Positions 39,113-47,647 of a stretch of DNA of 64,000 bases are shown here, piece after piece (the stretch's first letter is position 1; the number at the start of each line of letters is the position of its first letter). The notes below the pieces were generated by a model. The model saw nothing but the letters and a program-made list of their open reading frames with translations. It made no database searches and was not told where the DNA came from. The position numbers and the translations under genes are program-made. This DNA comes from Microbacterium saperdae (GTDB lineage Bacteria; Actinomycetota; Actinomycetes; Actinomycetales; Microbacteriaceae): the NCBI RefSeq assembly GCF_006716345.1, contig NZ_VFOX01000001.1, forward strand, positions 2,232,001 through 2,296,000. Direction: 5' to 3'.

Positions 39113-40551
39113 CTTGCTCCTTCTGAGGTGGACGGACGCGATCGGTCGGACTCGCGTCCGCCGTCGATGCCCGCGTCCCGCGCGAGCAGATCGTCGATGG
39201 TCTCGCCTCGAACGATCACTCGGGACTTCCCGTCGCGCACGGCGATCACGGGAGGACGCGGAACATGGTTGTAGTTGCTCGCCAGGGAGACGCAATAGGC
39301 GCCCGTGGCGGGAACGGCGAGCAGGTCACCCGGGACGAGATCGCCCGGGAGGTATTCGTGGTCGACGACGATGTCGCCGGATTCGCAGTGCTTGCCGACG
39401 ACGCGGCTGAGCTGCGGAGAGCCATCACCGACACGCGAGGCCAGACGCGCGGAGAACTGCGCGCCGTACAGGGCGGGGCGGGCGTTGTCGCTCATGCCCC
39501 CGTCGACGCTGATGTAGCGACGGACGGCACCCGACTCGACGGTGACGTCCTTGGTGGTGCCGACTTCGTACAGCGTGACCCCGGCGGTGCCGACGATCGC
39601 CCTGCCCGGTTCGAACGAGAGCGCCGGGATCGCGATCCCCCTGGCGTCGCACCCCTGCGCGACGGCGGCGACGATCTCGGCCGCGAGCTCCTCGATCGGG
39701 GTCGGGTCATCGACCCGCGTGTAGGCGATGCCGAAGCCGCCTCCGAGGTTGAGCTGCGGAACGGGGCCGCCTTCGAGAAGCGTGGCGTGCAGTTCCAGGA
39801 CGCGGGATGCCGATTCCCGGAACCCGGCGACGCCGAAGATCTGGGAGCCGATGTGGCAGTGGAGTCCGGCGAAGTCCAGCCCGGGGATCTCACGGATCCG
39901 CGCGACGGCCTTCTCCGCCTCCGGCAGTGGGAATCCGAACTTCTGGTCCTCGTGGGCCGTGGCGAGGAAGTCGTGCGTCTCTGCGTGGACGCCGCTGATC
40001 ACACGGACGAAGACCCGCTGGACGGCGCCGGTACGCGCGGTGATGGCCGACAGCCGTTCGATCTCGATCTCGCTGTCGACGATGATCGAGCCCACGCCGA
40101 CGTCGACGGCTCGCTGCAGTTCCGCAGTGGACTTGTTGTTGCCGTGGAAGCCGATCGCGGCGGGGGCGACGCCCGCGGCGAGCGCGACCTCGAGTTCCCC
40201 GCCCGTGCACACGTCGACACGGAGGCCTTCGTCGACGACCCACCGGGCGATCGTGGTGCACAGGAACGCCTTGCCCGCGTAGTACACCTGTGCGGTGGTC
40301 CCGTGCTCGGCGGCCGCCCGGTCGAAGGCGCTGCGGAATGCCCGCGCGCGCGTGCGCACCTCGTCCTCGTCGATGACGAGGAGGGGCGTGCCGTAGGTCT
40401 GGACGAGAGCGGTCGCGCTGAGGCCGGCGAGCACGAGCGCGCCATCGACATCGCGGATGGCGGAGGCCGGCCAGACGCCGTCGGCGAGGTCGTTCGCGTC
40501 ATCGGGCTCGACGAGCCATTCCGGGGCGAGCGAGTCGGCAGGGGAAAGCAA
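39109..40551 (-). CDS. lysA: Diaminopimelate decarboxylase
   Basis: A 480-residue PLP enzyme that decarboxylates meso-DAP to lysine. The PLP Lys is in VYYAGKAFL, the HCHIGSQ and GGGFGIAY motifs bind cofactor, and the GAYC(V)SLASNYN region holds the second-subunit Cys. The TTG at 40551 is taken as start; no ATG or GTG precedes it in frame at a suitable distance. It heads a lysA-hom-thrB operon whose likely -10 is TAGAAT (minus strand, 40613-40608). It is usually preceded by argS, which here lies about 4 kb away. Confidence 0.96.
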   Translation of the reverse strand: MLSPADSLAPEWLVEPDDANDLADGVWPASAIRDVDGALVLAGLSATALVQTYGTPLLVIDEDEVRTRARAFRSAFDRAAAEHGTTAQVYYAGKAFLCTTIARWVVDEGLRVDVCTGGELEVALAAGVAPAAIGFHGNNKSTAELQRAVDVGVGSIIVDSEIEIERLSAITARTGAVQRVFVRVISGVHAETHDFLATAHEDQKFGFPLPEAEKAVARIREIPGLDFAGLHCHIGSQIFGVAGFRESASRVLELHATLLEGGPVPQLNLGGGFGIAYTRVDDPTPIEELAAEIVAAVAQGCDARGIAIPALSFEPGRAIVGTAGVTLYEVGTTKDVTVESGAVRRYISVDGGMSDNARPALYGAQFSARLASRVGDGSPQLSRVVGKHCESGDIVVDHEYLPGDLVPGDLLAVPATGAYCVSLASNYNHVPRPPVIAVRDGKSRVIVRGETIDDLLARDAGIDGGRESDRSRPSTSEGAR

Positions 40552-40607
40552 TGAGCACCAATCGTGGGACGGATCTCGGGCTGAACGCGCACTTCGAGGT
40601 TGACCCG

Positions 40608-40613
40608 ATTCTA
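40608..40613 (-). promoter_or_regulatory. -10 hexamer of the lysA-hom-thrB operon
   Basis: TAGAAT on the minus strand matches the actinobacterial TAnnnT -10 consensus. It would start transcription about 50 bases before the lysA TTG. No good -35 was recognised in the GC-rich upstream bases. Confidence 0.5.
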
Positions 40614-40698
40614 GGGCACCGTCCCCCGCCCCTCCGTCATGGTGACGCGCGGCGTCAAGCCCCTGTGGCGGTTCCGCGCAGGCTCATAGGGTGGAGTG

Positions 40699-41748
40699 GT
40701 GGTGAACTCAGAATCGCGATCCGAACCTCCCGCCCGTCCCGGCCTCGTCGAGCGCATCACCGGCCCGATCATCGCCTGGGCGCTCGCTCGTCGCCTCGTG
40801 CGCGCCGCCCTGCTCTACTCGGAGCGCCGCGGACCGATGTTGGCCGACAGCGTCACCTACCGCGCGCTGTTCAGCGTCTTCGCCGGGGTGCTGCTGGGCT
40901 TCTCGATCGCGGCACTGTGGCTGGCCGGGAACCCGGTGGCCTGGCAGGCGATCATCGATGCCGTGCAGTCCGTCGTGCCTGGACTCATCGGCGAGGAGGG
41001 CGTGATCAAGACGGAGGATCTCAAGGCACCGGCCACCCTGTCGATCGCCGGAGTGATCTCGCTCGTCGCCCTCCTCGGTTCCGCTCTGGGGGCGATCGGC
41101 TCACTGCGCACGGCCGTGCGGATCCTCGCCGGGACCGCGCACGATGACATCCTCTGGATCTGGGTGCTGTTGCGCAACCTCGGCCTGGCGCTCGCAATCG
41201 GTCTCTCGTTCGTCGCCGCGGCCTTCCTCACGTTCGCCGGGCAGCTGGGAGTCACCTGGCTCAGCGGACTGCTCGGTCTGCCCGAGAATTCGCCTCTCGT
41301 GCTCTGGGGTGTGCGCCTGCTGTCGCTCCTGGTGGTCTTCGCGCTCGACGCCGCTCTCATCGCCGGGATCTTCCGCGTGCTGTCCGGTGTGCGCGCGTCG
41401 GCACGTTCGCTCTGGGTCGGCGCCCTGTTCGGTGCCGTCGGGCTGCTCGTGCTCCAGGAGCTCTCGGGGCTGTTCATCGGAGGTGCGACGAGCAATCCGC
41501 TCCTCGCCTCGTTCGCGTCGCTGCTCGCTCTGCTGATCTGGCTGAACTTCTCGGCGCAGGTGATGCTGATCGCGTGCGCCTATGTGGTGACCGCCGAGGA
41601 GGAGACGAAGGACCGCGTGCACGCCCGATTCGGTGCCACGACGTTCCCGCAGCGCCGCCTCCAGCGCGCGGAGGTCGACGTCCGCGTCGCGACCGCCGAG
41701 CTGCGCGCGGCGCAGCGGGCACTGTCGGGCGAGAAGCCGGACGCCTGA
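40699..41748 (+). CDS. YihY/BrkB family membrane protein
   Basis: A 349-residue polytopic protein of the YihY (virulence factor BrkB-like) family. Six hydrophobic segments are visible near residues 50-75, 110-130, 155-182, 205-228, 238-262 and 268-292, and the Tyr-Arg pattern VTYRALFSVFAG is typical. The C-terminal tail is charged and soluble. The start is ambiguous because three GTG codons stand in a row (40696, 40699, 40702). The second lies exactly six bases after TAGGGT (40687-40692) and was chosen. Function is unknown in the family. Confidence 0.9.
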   Translation: MVNSESRSEPPARPGLVERITGPIIAWALARRLVRAALLYSERRGPMLADSVTYRALFSVFAGVLLGFSIAALWLAGNPVAWQAIIDAVQSVVPGLIGEEGVIKTEDLKAPATLSIAGVISLVALLGSALGAIGSLRTAVRILAGTAHDDILWIWVLLRNLGLALAIGLSFVAAAFLTFAGQLGVTWLSGLLGLPENSPLVLWGVRLLSLLVVFALDAALIAGIFRVLSGVRASARSLWVGALFGAVGLLVLQELSGLFIGGATSNPLLASFASLLALLIWLNFSAQVMLIACAYVVTAEEETKDRVHARFGATTFPQRRLQRAEVDVRVATAELRAAQRALSGEKPDA

Positions 41749-41767
41749 ATCGCCTCTCGCCGACCCC

Positions 41768-41799
41768 GTTGTGACCGATCCAGGTATTCTGGTCACAAC
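41768..41799. promoter_or_regulatory. Probable TetR operator over the -10 of the hydrolase operon
   Basis: GTTGTGACC (41768-41776) and GGTCACAAC (41791-41799) form a perfect 9-bp inverted repeat with a 14-base spacer. TATTCT (41785-41790), a likely -10, lies in the spacer just before the right arm. Protein bound here would block the promoter. The TetR gene two frames downstream in the same operon is the natural candidate (inference). Confidence 0.75.
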
Positions 41800-41811
41800 G
41801 GAGGGACGCGC

Positions 41812-42723
41812 ATGGCGGAGCACCGCAGGCACATCGCACTGTCGATGGGCATGATCTCTTACGTCGAGTGGACCCCCGTGGTTGAGACCGGATCCCCCGT
41901 GCTCCTCCTGCACGGCGGCGGAACCGACAGCGCGACGCTCTCGTGGGGCGAACTCGCGCCGGCGCTGACAGCCGCCGGCCACCGAGTCGTCGCCCCGGAC
42001 CATCCGGGGTTCGGTCGGAGCCCTCGCCTGCACGACCCGCTCACTCAAGAGAGACTCGCCGAGTACCTGGCGGAGTTCATCGATGCCCTCGCACTCGACG
42101 ACTATGTCATCGCCGGGCTCTCGATGGGCGGCGGCCTCACCATCAGCCATCTGCTCACCCAGCCGAGACGAGCCCGTGGCGCCGTTCTCCTCGGAACGTA
42201 TGGGGTGATGCCCCGCGTGACCGACGGACGCTTCAGCGCACTCACGCACTACCTGACCTTCCTCCTGTTGCGCACGGGTCTGCTGAGCGCGGTGACCGCG
42301 GCGTACTCCCGCAGTCCCGCCTCGATGGAACGAGGGCTGAAGGACATCGTGCGCACGGAGAGGGCGCGCACACCCGCTCTCCTCGCCGCGGTGATGGCCG
42401 AGGCGAAGACGGGAACAGGGCTGGCCGCCTTCGGCGAGTGGCAACGGGATCAGGTGCTCTGGAATCGCTTGCGCTCGGTCTACATCGACCGTCTGCCGAC
42501 GATCACCGTCCCTGTGCTGCTCGTGCATGGCGAACAGGATCGTGGCGTCCCTCTTGCACGCGTCGAGAGCGCCGCCGCCGCCATCCCGCACGCCACGCTG
42601 ACGGTCGTACCCGGTGCGGGGCACTGGGTTCAGCGCGATCGGCCGGACATCGTCATCCCCGCCGTCCTCGGCCTTCTGAGGAGGATCGACCGTGCCACGC
42701 CCCCTGGTTCCGAATCGACGTGA
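41812..42723 (+). CDS. Alpha/beta hydrolase
   Basis: A 303-residue alpha/beta-fold hydrolase. The oxyanion region HGGG is at about residue 34. The nucleophile Ser is in the elbow GLSMGGG (about 105). An acidic residue is in HGEQDRGV, and the catalytic His is in GAGHWVQ. A cap region of about 90 residues follows the nucleophile. GGAGGG precedes the ATG. It is the first gene of a hydrolase-TetR-hydrolase operon under the inverted-repeat operator. The substrate is unknown. Confidence 0.9.
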   Translation: MAEHRRHIALSMGMISYVEWTPVVETGSPVLLLHGGGTDSATLSWGELAPALTAAGHRVVAPDHPGFGRSPRLHDPLTQERLAEYLAEFIDALALDDYVIAGLSMGGGLTISHLLTQPRRARGAVLLGTYGVMPRVTDGRFSALTHYLTFLLLRTGLLSAVTAAYSRSPASMERGLKDIVRTERARTPALLAAVMAEAKTGTGLAAFGEWQRDQVLWNRLRSVYIDRLPTITVPVLLVHGEQDRGVPLARVESAAAAIPHATLTVVPGAGHWVQRDRPDIVIPAVLGLLRRIDRATPPGSEST

Positions 42724-43273
42724 CCGCATCCTCGATGCCGCCGAGGCCCTGATCCTCGCCCACGGGTTCGATGCGGTGAGCGTCGCCACGATCGCGGCGC
42801 AGAGCGGAATCGGGAAGGGCGCCGTGTACCTCGAGTTCGCCGGCAAGCGCGAGATCCTCGATGACCTGCTGCGCCGAGCGGTCAACCAGGTGAGGATCCG
42901 CGTGCAGGAGGAGGTCGGCGACGATGCTCGCCTGAGCACCGCGTATCGGGCTGCGGCCCGTGCGGTGATCTCCGATCGACTGATGACAGCCGCCTTCCTC
43001 GACGACCAGGGCGTGCTCGGGCGACATGTGGATACCGTCTCCGACGCGCGCTACCGTGTGCGGCACCGCGCTGTGGTCGAGTGGCTGCACGTGCTGCAGC
43101 GGCAAGGTCGCATCGCCGAGGAGGTCACGCCGGAGCACCTGGCGCTCGCGCTGTCGAGCGCCACCATCGGGCTGCTCTCTGCGGCTCGACTCCTCGGTCC
43201 GATCGGATCGCGGGAGCTGGAAGGCGCGATCGACGCACTGGGCGCGATGGCCGCGACATTCGAGAGAGGCTGA
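42692..43273 (+). CDS. TetR-family transcriptional regulator
   Basis: A 193-residue regulator with an N-terminal helix-turn-helix (RDRILDAAEALILAHGFDAVSVATIAAQSGIGKGAVYLEF, residues about 9-48; quoted parts are the recognisable TetR pattern) and an all-helical ligand-binding domain. Its GTG lies inside the end of the preceding hydrolase gene (32-base overlap), and a second hydrolase follows after two bases, so the three are one operon. It most likely represses this operon through the dyad at 41768-41799, released by a substrate or product of the hydrolases. Confidence 0.9.
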   Translation: MPRPLVPNRRDRILDAAEALILAHGFDAVSVATIAAQSGIGKGAVYLEFAGKREILDDLLRRAVNQVRIRVQEEVGDDARLSTAYRAAARAVISDRLMTAAFLDDQGVLGRHVDTVSDARYRVRHRAVVEWLHVLQRQGRIAEEVTPEHLALALSSATIGLLSAARLLGPIGSRELEGAIDALGAMAATFERG

Positions 43274-43275
43274 CC

Positions 43276-44007
43276 ATGCACGTATCGACATCCGGTGATG
43301 CGCGGAGCACGCCCCTGCTGCTCCTGCATGGAGGCGGCGTCGCCGGATGGATGTGGGAACCGACGCGTCGGCATCTCGCCGATGGACGCCGTCTCCTCAT
43401 CCCCGATCTCCCCGGCCACGGACGCAGCTCCGACCAGGACTACGTCTCCCACGACGAGACGGTCGCCCAGCTGGTGACCGTCCTCGAGCGCGAGGAGCGT
43501 CCGGCAGCGGTCGCAGGCTTCTCGCTGGGCGCGCAGCTCGCCGTGCTGTTGGCCGCGCGGCGGCCCGATCTCGTGGATCGCGTGGCTGTCGTCAGCGCCC
43601 AGGCCGTGCCGCTCCGTGCACCCGGACCAATGCTCGCCCTGCTCCGCGCCACCGCCGGCCTCGCGAAGATGGAGTGGTTCGCGAAGCTGCAGGCCTCAGC
43701 GCTGTTCGTGCCGGAAGACCTGCTGCCCCTCTACGTGCAGACGTCAGCGGGCATCTCGCGCGAGACCCTGCTGCACGCCGTGGGCGACAACATCGCCTTC
43801 CGTGTGCCGGACGGGTGGAGCGGGTTCCCCGGCCCCGCGCTCATCCTCGCCGGCGCACGCGAGAAGCCCCTCATGAAGAAATCGGCCGCGCTCCTGCACT
43901 CGGAGGTCCCGCACAGCATCCTGGAGCTCGTCGAGGGCTGCGGTCATGGCATCCCCCTGCAGCAGCCCGCATGGTTCGCGCGCCGGATCGAGACCTGGCT
44001 CGGCTGA
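43276..44007 (+). CDS. Alpha/beta hydrolase, second in the TetR operon
   Basis: A 243-residue hydrolase with HGGGVAGWMW near residue 19, the nucleophile Ser in GFSLGAQ (about 86), an acid residue in the strand before GAREKP, and the catalytic His in GCGHGIP (about 224). It is shorter than its neighbour, with a smaller cap. The ATG starts two bases after the TetR stop. Co-occurrence of two such hydrolases with one regulator suggests a catabolic or detoxifying role for an ester or lactone (inference). Confidence 0.88.
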   Translation: MHVSTSGDARSTPLLLLHGGGVAGWMWEPTRRHLADGRRLLIPDLPGHGRSSDQDYVSHDETVAQLVTVLEREERPAAVAGFSLGAQLAVLLAARRPDLVDRVAVVSAQAVPLRAPGPMLALLRATAGLAKMEWFAKLQASALFVPEDLLPLYVQTSAGISRETLLHAVGDNIAFRVPDGWSGFPGPALILAGAREKPLMKKSAALLHSEVPHSILELVEGCGHGIPLQQPAWFARRIETWLG

Positions 44008-44031
44008 CCGGCCGGACAGCCGCTCCGCTTC

Positions 44032-44883
44032 TCAGGACGTCGGGCAGACGCCTTTCTCCAGCAGCGTCTCGTCCGTGACGATCGCTCCGTTCACATCGAT
44101 GTCGATGACCGCCTCGCTGCCGACGATCTCCAGACCCGTCAACGTCAGACCGGCGGGCAGCTGGTCGGCGATGCAGATCTGCTGCGTCTGGGTGAGGTTC
44201 TCCCCGAGCGAACCCAGCGTCGACCCGACCTGGCCGGCATCGATGACCAGGCCTCCCACGCTCAGCTCGACCGGAGTGAGTTCGAGGTCGCCGTCCGCCG
44301 CACCGGGCGTCACGGTCAGCGCGACCGGGATGTCGATGCCGAGGACGGACACCGTGCCGGACACCGTGGCGTTCGGAGCCTCGAACGCGACCGTGTCGAC
44401 CGGGAGATCGGTGTCGGCGAGGAGCGCGGTGAACTGGGTCTGATCGATGCGGATCGTGCCGGATGCGCCGCCGAGGTCACCGCCGCGCAGCGGGATGCCC
44501 GTGGCCGTCACATCCGCGGCACCCGTGATCCCTTCCAGAGTCACGGAATCCGTGGACAGGTGCAGGCTGTCGAGCGTTCCGCCGATCAACTGCGGCAACA
44601 GGATGCCGTCCGCCTCGACGTCGAGCTGCTGATCGGCAGGCAGGTCCAGTTCGTCGATCACGAGCGAGCGGACGACGCCGGGCAGCACCGCACGCGCGAT
44701 GAACTCCGCGGCCACCACCAACAGGCCGAGCACCACCACCACGATGAGCAGGACCCAGGGCCAGCGGCGCCGCTTCGCGCGCACCGATGACTCCGGTGCC
44801 TCCGTGATCTGCCCCGGGATGACGAGCGTCTCGTGCTCGGCGGCGGCGTCCGGGTACGGGAGGGTGTGGTTGTCGTCGCTCAT
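44032..44883 (-). CDS. LmeA-like phospholipid-binding protein (DUF2993)
   Basis: A 283-residue protein with a cytoplasmic polar N-terminus, one transmembrane helix (about 41-64, after KRRRWPW) and a long extracytoplasmic beta-rich domain. The repeating pattern of short strands (VTLEGITGAADVTATGIPL, LTLTGLEIVGSEAVIDIDV) is typical of DUF2993, which includes mycobacterial LmeA, a lipid-binding protein in glycolipid maturation. Cys residues in QICIAD and KGVCPTS may form a disulfide. Convergent with the hydrolase operon. Confidence 0.85.
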   Translation of the reverse strand: MSDDNHTLPYPDAAAEHETLVIPGQITEAPESSVRAKRRRWPWVLLIVVVVLGLLVVAAEFIARAVLPGVVRSLVIDELDLPADQQLDVEADGILLPQLIGGTLDSLHLSTDSVTLEGITGAADVTATGIPLRGGDLGGASGTIRIDQTQFTALLADTDLPVDTVAFEAPNATVSGTVSVLGIDIPVALTVTPGAADGDLELTPVELSVGGLVIDAGQVGSTLGSLGENLTQTQQICIADQLPAGLTLTGLEIVGSEAVIDIDVNGAIVTDETLLEKGVCPTS

Positions 44884-44923
44884 GCTGACATCCTGCCCTA
44901 CCGCGCCTGGTCGCCCCGGCGCG

Positions 44924-46588
44924 TCACATGCGTTCGGGTGCCGACACGCCCAGCAGATCGAGCCCGTTGCGGAAGACCTGACCCGCGGCGTCGTTCAGCC
45001 AGAGACGCGTGCGGTGCACGCTCTCGATCGGGTCGTCGCCCTGCGGGATGACACGGCAGTTGTCGTACCAGCGGTGGTACAGCCCGGCCAGCTCCTCCAG
45101 GTAGCGGGCGACCCGATGCGGCTCGCGCACCTCCGCGGCGAACGCCACGATGCGGGGGAACTCCTGCAGCGCGCCGAGCAGCGCGGCCTCGGACTCGTGC
45201 GTGAGCGTCTCGGGGGCGAACTCGGAGCGTTCGACGCCCGAGTCACCGGCGTTGCGGGCCACGTTGTGCGTGCGCGCGTGGGCGTACTGCACGTAGAAGA
45301 CCGGGTTGTCGTTGGTGCGCTTCTGCAGCAGCTCGGGGTCGAGATCGAGCGGCGAGTCGGCCGGCGAACGCTCCAACGAGTAGCGCAGCGCATCGGTGCC
45401 CAGCCAGTCGAGCAGGTCGTCCATCTCGATGATGTTGCCTGCGCGCTTGCTGAGGCGTGCGCCGTTGATCGACACCATCTGACCGATCAGCACCTGGATG
45501 TTCTTCTCCGGGTCCTCTCCTGCGGCTCCCGCGACGGCCTTGAGACGATGCACGTAGCCGTGGTGGTCGGCGCCCAGCAGGTAGATCTTGTTCTGGAAGC
45601 CCCGGTCGCCCTTGTTGAGGTAGTAGGCCGCGTCGGCGGCGAAGTAGGTGTACTCGCCGTTCGAGCGGCGGATGACGCGATCCTTGTCGTCGCCGAAGTC
45701 GGTGGTGCGCACCCACACCGCGCCGTCCAGGTCGAAGACGTGGCCCTGCTCGCGCAGACGGTCGACGGCCTGGTCGATCAGGCTCGTGCCCGAGGCGTCC
45801 TTCTCGTGCAGCGTGCGCTCCGAGAACCAGACGTCGAAGGGCACGTTGAAGCGGTCGAGCGAGTGCTTGATCTCGGCCAGCTGGTACTCGTACGCCTGGT
45901 CGCGGGCGACGACGAGCTGTTCGTCATCGGGGAGGTCGAGCAGGTCGGGGTGCGCGGCGAGCACGCGCTGCGCGAGCGTGGTGACGTACTCCCCCGGGTA
46001 TCCGCCTTCCGGCGTCGGCTCCCCCTTGGCAGCGGCCAGCACCGAGCTCGCGAAACGCTCCATCTGCGCGCCGGCATCGTTGATGTAGTACTCGCGGACG
46101 GCATGGGCGCCGCTGGCGAGCAGCAGCCGGACGATCGAGTCGCCGAGCGCCGCCCACCGGGTGTGGGCGATGTGCAGCGGGCCCGTGGGGTTCGCCGAGA
46201 CGAACTCCAGGTTCACGGTCACACCCTGCTGGGAGTCGTTCGTGCCGTAGGCGGCACCGGCATCGACGATCGTCTTCGCGAGCGCGCCGGCAGCAGCCGC
46301 GTCGAGACGGATGTTGATGAACCCGGGGCCGGCGACCTCGGCGCTCGCGACACCGTCGACCGCGGCGAGCCCGTCGGCGATCTGCTGCGCGAGCTCACGC
46401 GGGTTCGTGCCGAACTGCTTGGCCAGACGCATGGCGATGTTCGATGCCCAATCGCCGTGGTCGCGGTTGCGCGGACGCTCGAAGACGAGGTCGGCGGCGG
46501 TGAGTCCGAGCGGCTCGCCCGGGCGTCGCTCGTCTGCGAGGGGCGTCAGGACGGCGAGGAGGGCGTGGGCGAGCGTTTCAGGGTTCAT
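44924..46588 (-). CDS. argS: Arginyl-tRNA synthetase
   Basis: A 554-residue class I synthetase. The HIGH-type motif is HIAHTRWA, after NPTGPL. The KMSKS position reads RLSKRAGN, an ArgRS variant. The N-terminal Add-1 domain and the C-terminal anticodon-binding domain with the terminal Met are present. GGGGAG precedes the ATG, and TAAACT (minus strand) lies nine bases upstream of it as a possible -10. In related genomes it adjoins lysA; here four accessory units separate them. Confidence 0.98.
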   Translation of the reverse strand: MNPETLAHALLAVLTPLADERRPGEPLGLTAADLVFERPRNRDHGDWASNIAMRLAKQFGTNPRELAQQIADGLAAVDGVASAEVAGPGFINIRLDAAAAGALAKTIVDAGAAYGTNDSQQGVTVNLEFVSANPTGPLHIAHTRWAALGDSIVRLLLASGAHAVREYYINDAGAQMERFASSVLAAAKGEPTPEGGYPGEYVTTLAQRVLAAHPDLLDLPDDEQLVVARDQAYEYQLAEIKHSLDRFNVPFDVWFSERTLHEKDASGTSLIDQAVDRLREQGHVFDLDGAVWVRTTDFGDDKDRVIRRSNGEYTYFAADAAYYLNKGDRGFQNKIYLLGADHHGYVHRLKAVAGAAGEDPEKNIQVLIGQMVSINGARLSKRAGNIIEMDDLLDWLGTDALRYSLERSPADSPLDLDPELLQKRTNDNPVFYVQYAHARTHNVARNAGDSGVERSEFAPETLTHESEAALLGALQEFPRIVAFAAEVREPHRVARYLEELAGLYHRWYDNCRVIPQGDDPIESVHRTRLWLNDAAGQVFRNGLDLLGVSAPERM

Positions 46589-46658
46589 AGGCTCCCCAGT
46601 TTACGGCGCGTCGCGGGCCGGAATTTGCGCCCGCGGATTCCTGATCTACTCTCATCCC

Positions 46659-47474
46659 ATGAAGGCCCGTGTCACCCGCCACCCCCTGCGATCCGCCGGG
46701 GTCGCCGTCGCCCTGCTCCTGGTGGTCGCGGCAGTCGCTCTCGGCATGTGGCGACCGTGGGCTCCGCTGCCCTCTGCCGCCCCGATCGGCGCGGCAGCAC
46801 AGGGTGAGGGAGCGGCACCGGCGGCCATCGCCCCGGCGCCTCTCGTCCTCCCCGAGCACCCCACCGTCCTGGTGTTCGGCGACTCCTGGACCTACGGGTC
46901 CGCGGCGACAGTCCCGACCGAGGGATATGCCTATCGACTGGCCGGCCTCCTCGACGGCCAGACCATCGTCGACGGCGTGCGCGGCAGCGGATACCTCAAG
47001 CCCGGACTCGACGGTCCCGCCTTCGGAGAGCGCATCGCCGCGCTCGACCCGACGCTGACTCCGGACCTCATCATCATCCAGGGATCGATCAACGATCGCG
47101 CCCAGGGCGAGGCCGGCTACCGCGAGGCCGTCACCGCCGCCTGGGACGCGCTGTCGGCGAAGTACCCCGAGGCGACGATCGTCGTGCTCGGTCCGGCGCC
47201 GCACGAGCTCCCGGTGGGGGCCGCCACGGGGCGCATCGACACCGACCTGGGCGAGCTCGCCGCCGCACGGGGCTGGTGGTACATCTCCCCCATCGCGCAG
47301 GACTGGATCACCGAACAGAACTACCTCGACGTGATCGACGTGGATCTCGGACGTCAGCATCCCTCCACCGCCGGCCACCGCTACCTGGCCGAAAGGGTCG
47401 CCGCCGCGCTGACCGAGCTGACCGGCGCGCCGGTCAGCGAGGCCGGCGGGTCGGAGACCACCCCCGAGCAGTGA
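46659..47474 (+). CDS. Secreted or membrane-anchored SGNH hydrolase
   Basis: A 271-residue protein. An N-terminal hydrophobic segment (about 13-31) acts as a signal anchor or signal peptide and is followed by an Ala/Pro linker. The SGNH domain has the nucleophile in GDSWTYG (Ser76), a Gly and Asn in IIIQGSINDR, and the catalytic His near RQHPSTAGH. It is a likely extracytoplasmic esterase of unknown substrate. The ATG lies exactly six bases after TACTCT (46647-46652), so translation is leaderless. Confidence 0.9.
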   Translation: MKARVTRHPLRSAGVAVALLLVVAAVALGMWRPWAPLPSAAPIGAAAQGEGAAPAAIAPAPLVLPEHPTVLVFGDSWTYGSAATVPTEGYAYRLAGLLDGQTIVDGVRGSGYLKPGLDGPAFGERIAALDPTLTPDLIIIQGSINDRAQGEAGYREAVTAAWDALSAKYPEATIVVLGPAPHELPVGAATGRIDTDLGELAAARGWWYISPIAQDWITEQNYLDVIDVDLGRQHPSTAGHRYLAERVAAALTELTGAPVSEAGGSETTPEQ

Positions 47475-47490
47475 TATTGTCGATCGGTAC

Positions 47491-47563
47491 GCCTCCGTAG
47501 CTCAGTGGATAGAGCGCCGGTTTCCGGTACCGTAGGTCGCAGGTTCGACTCCTGTCGGGGGCA
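47491..47563 (+). tRNA. tRNA-Arg (anticodon CCG)
   Basis: A full cloverleaf can be drawn: acceptor GCCTCCG/CGGGGGC (one G-U), D arm GCTC/GAGC, an anticodon loop TTCCGGT with anticodon CCG at positions 34-36, and a T arm with loop TTCGACT. U33 and a purine at 37 are present. The first anticodon-stem pair (C27-U43) is a mismatch. CCA is not encoded. It reads the CGG codon, which is used often in this GC-rich sequence. Confidence 0.95.
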
Positions 47564-47578
47564 CAACATAAACGTATA

Positions 47579-47610
47579 AGAAAGGCCGCCTGATTCCAGG
47601 CGGCCTTTCT
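47579..47610 (+). terminator. Terminator after tRNA-Arg
   Basis: A perfect 14-bp stem joins 47579-47592 (AGAAAGGCCGCCTG) and 47597-47610, with an ATTC loop. The right arm ends CTTTCT, supplying a weak T-rich tail. It ends tRNA transcription and may also serve the convergent corA gene. Confidence 0.9.
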
Positions 47611-47647
47611 CGTATCTGGGCGCTGCCTGTGGCGTGAGCACCTCGCC

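Noticed and set aside
47491..47563. tRNA-Arg as a possible integration (att) site
   Set aside because: No integrase, no repeated tRNA 3' end and no mobile genes nearby; a terminator follows directly. The accessory cluster further on shows no boundary repeats.
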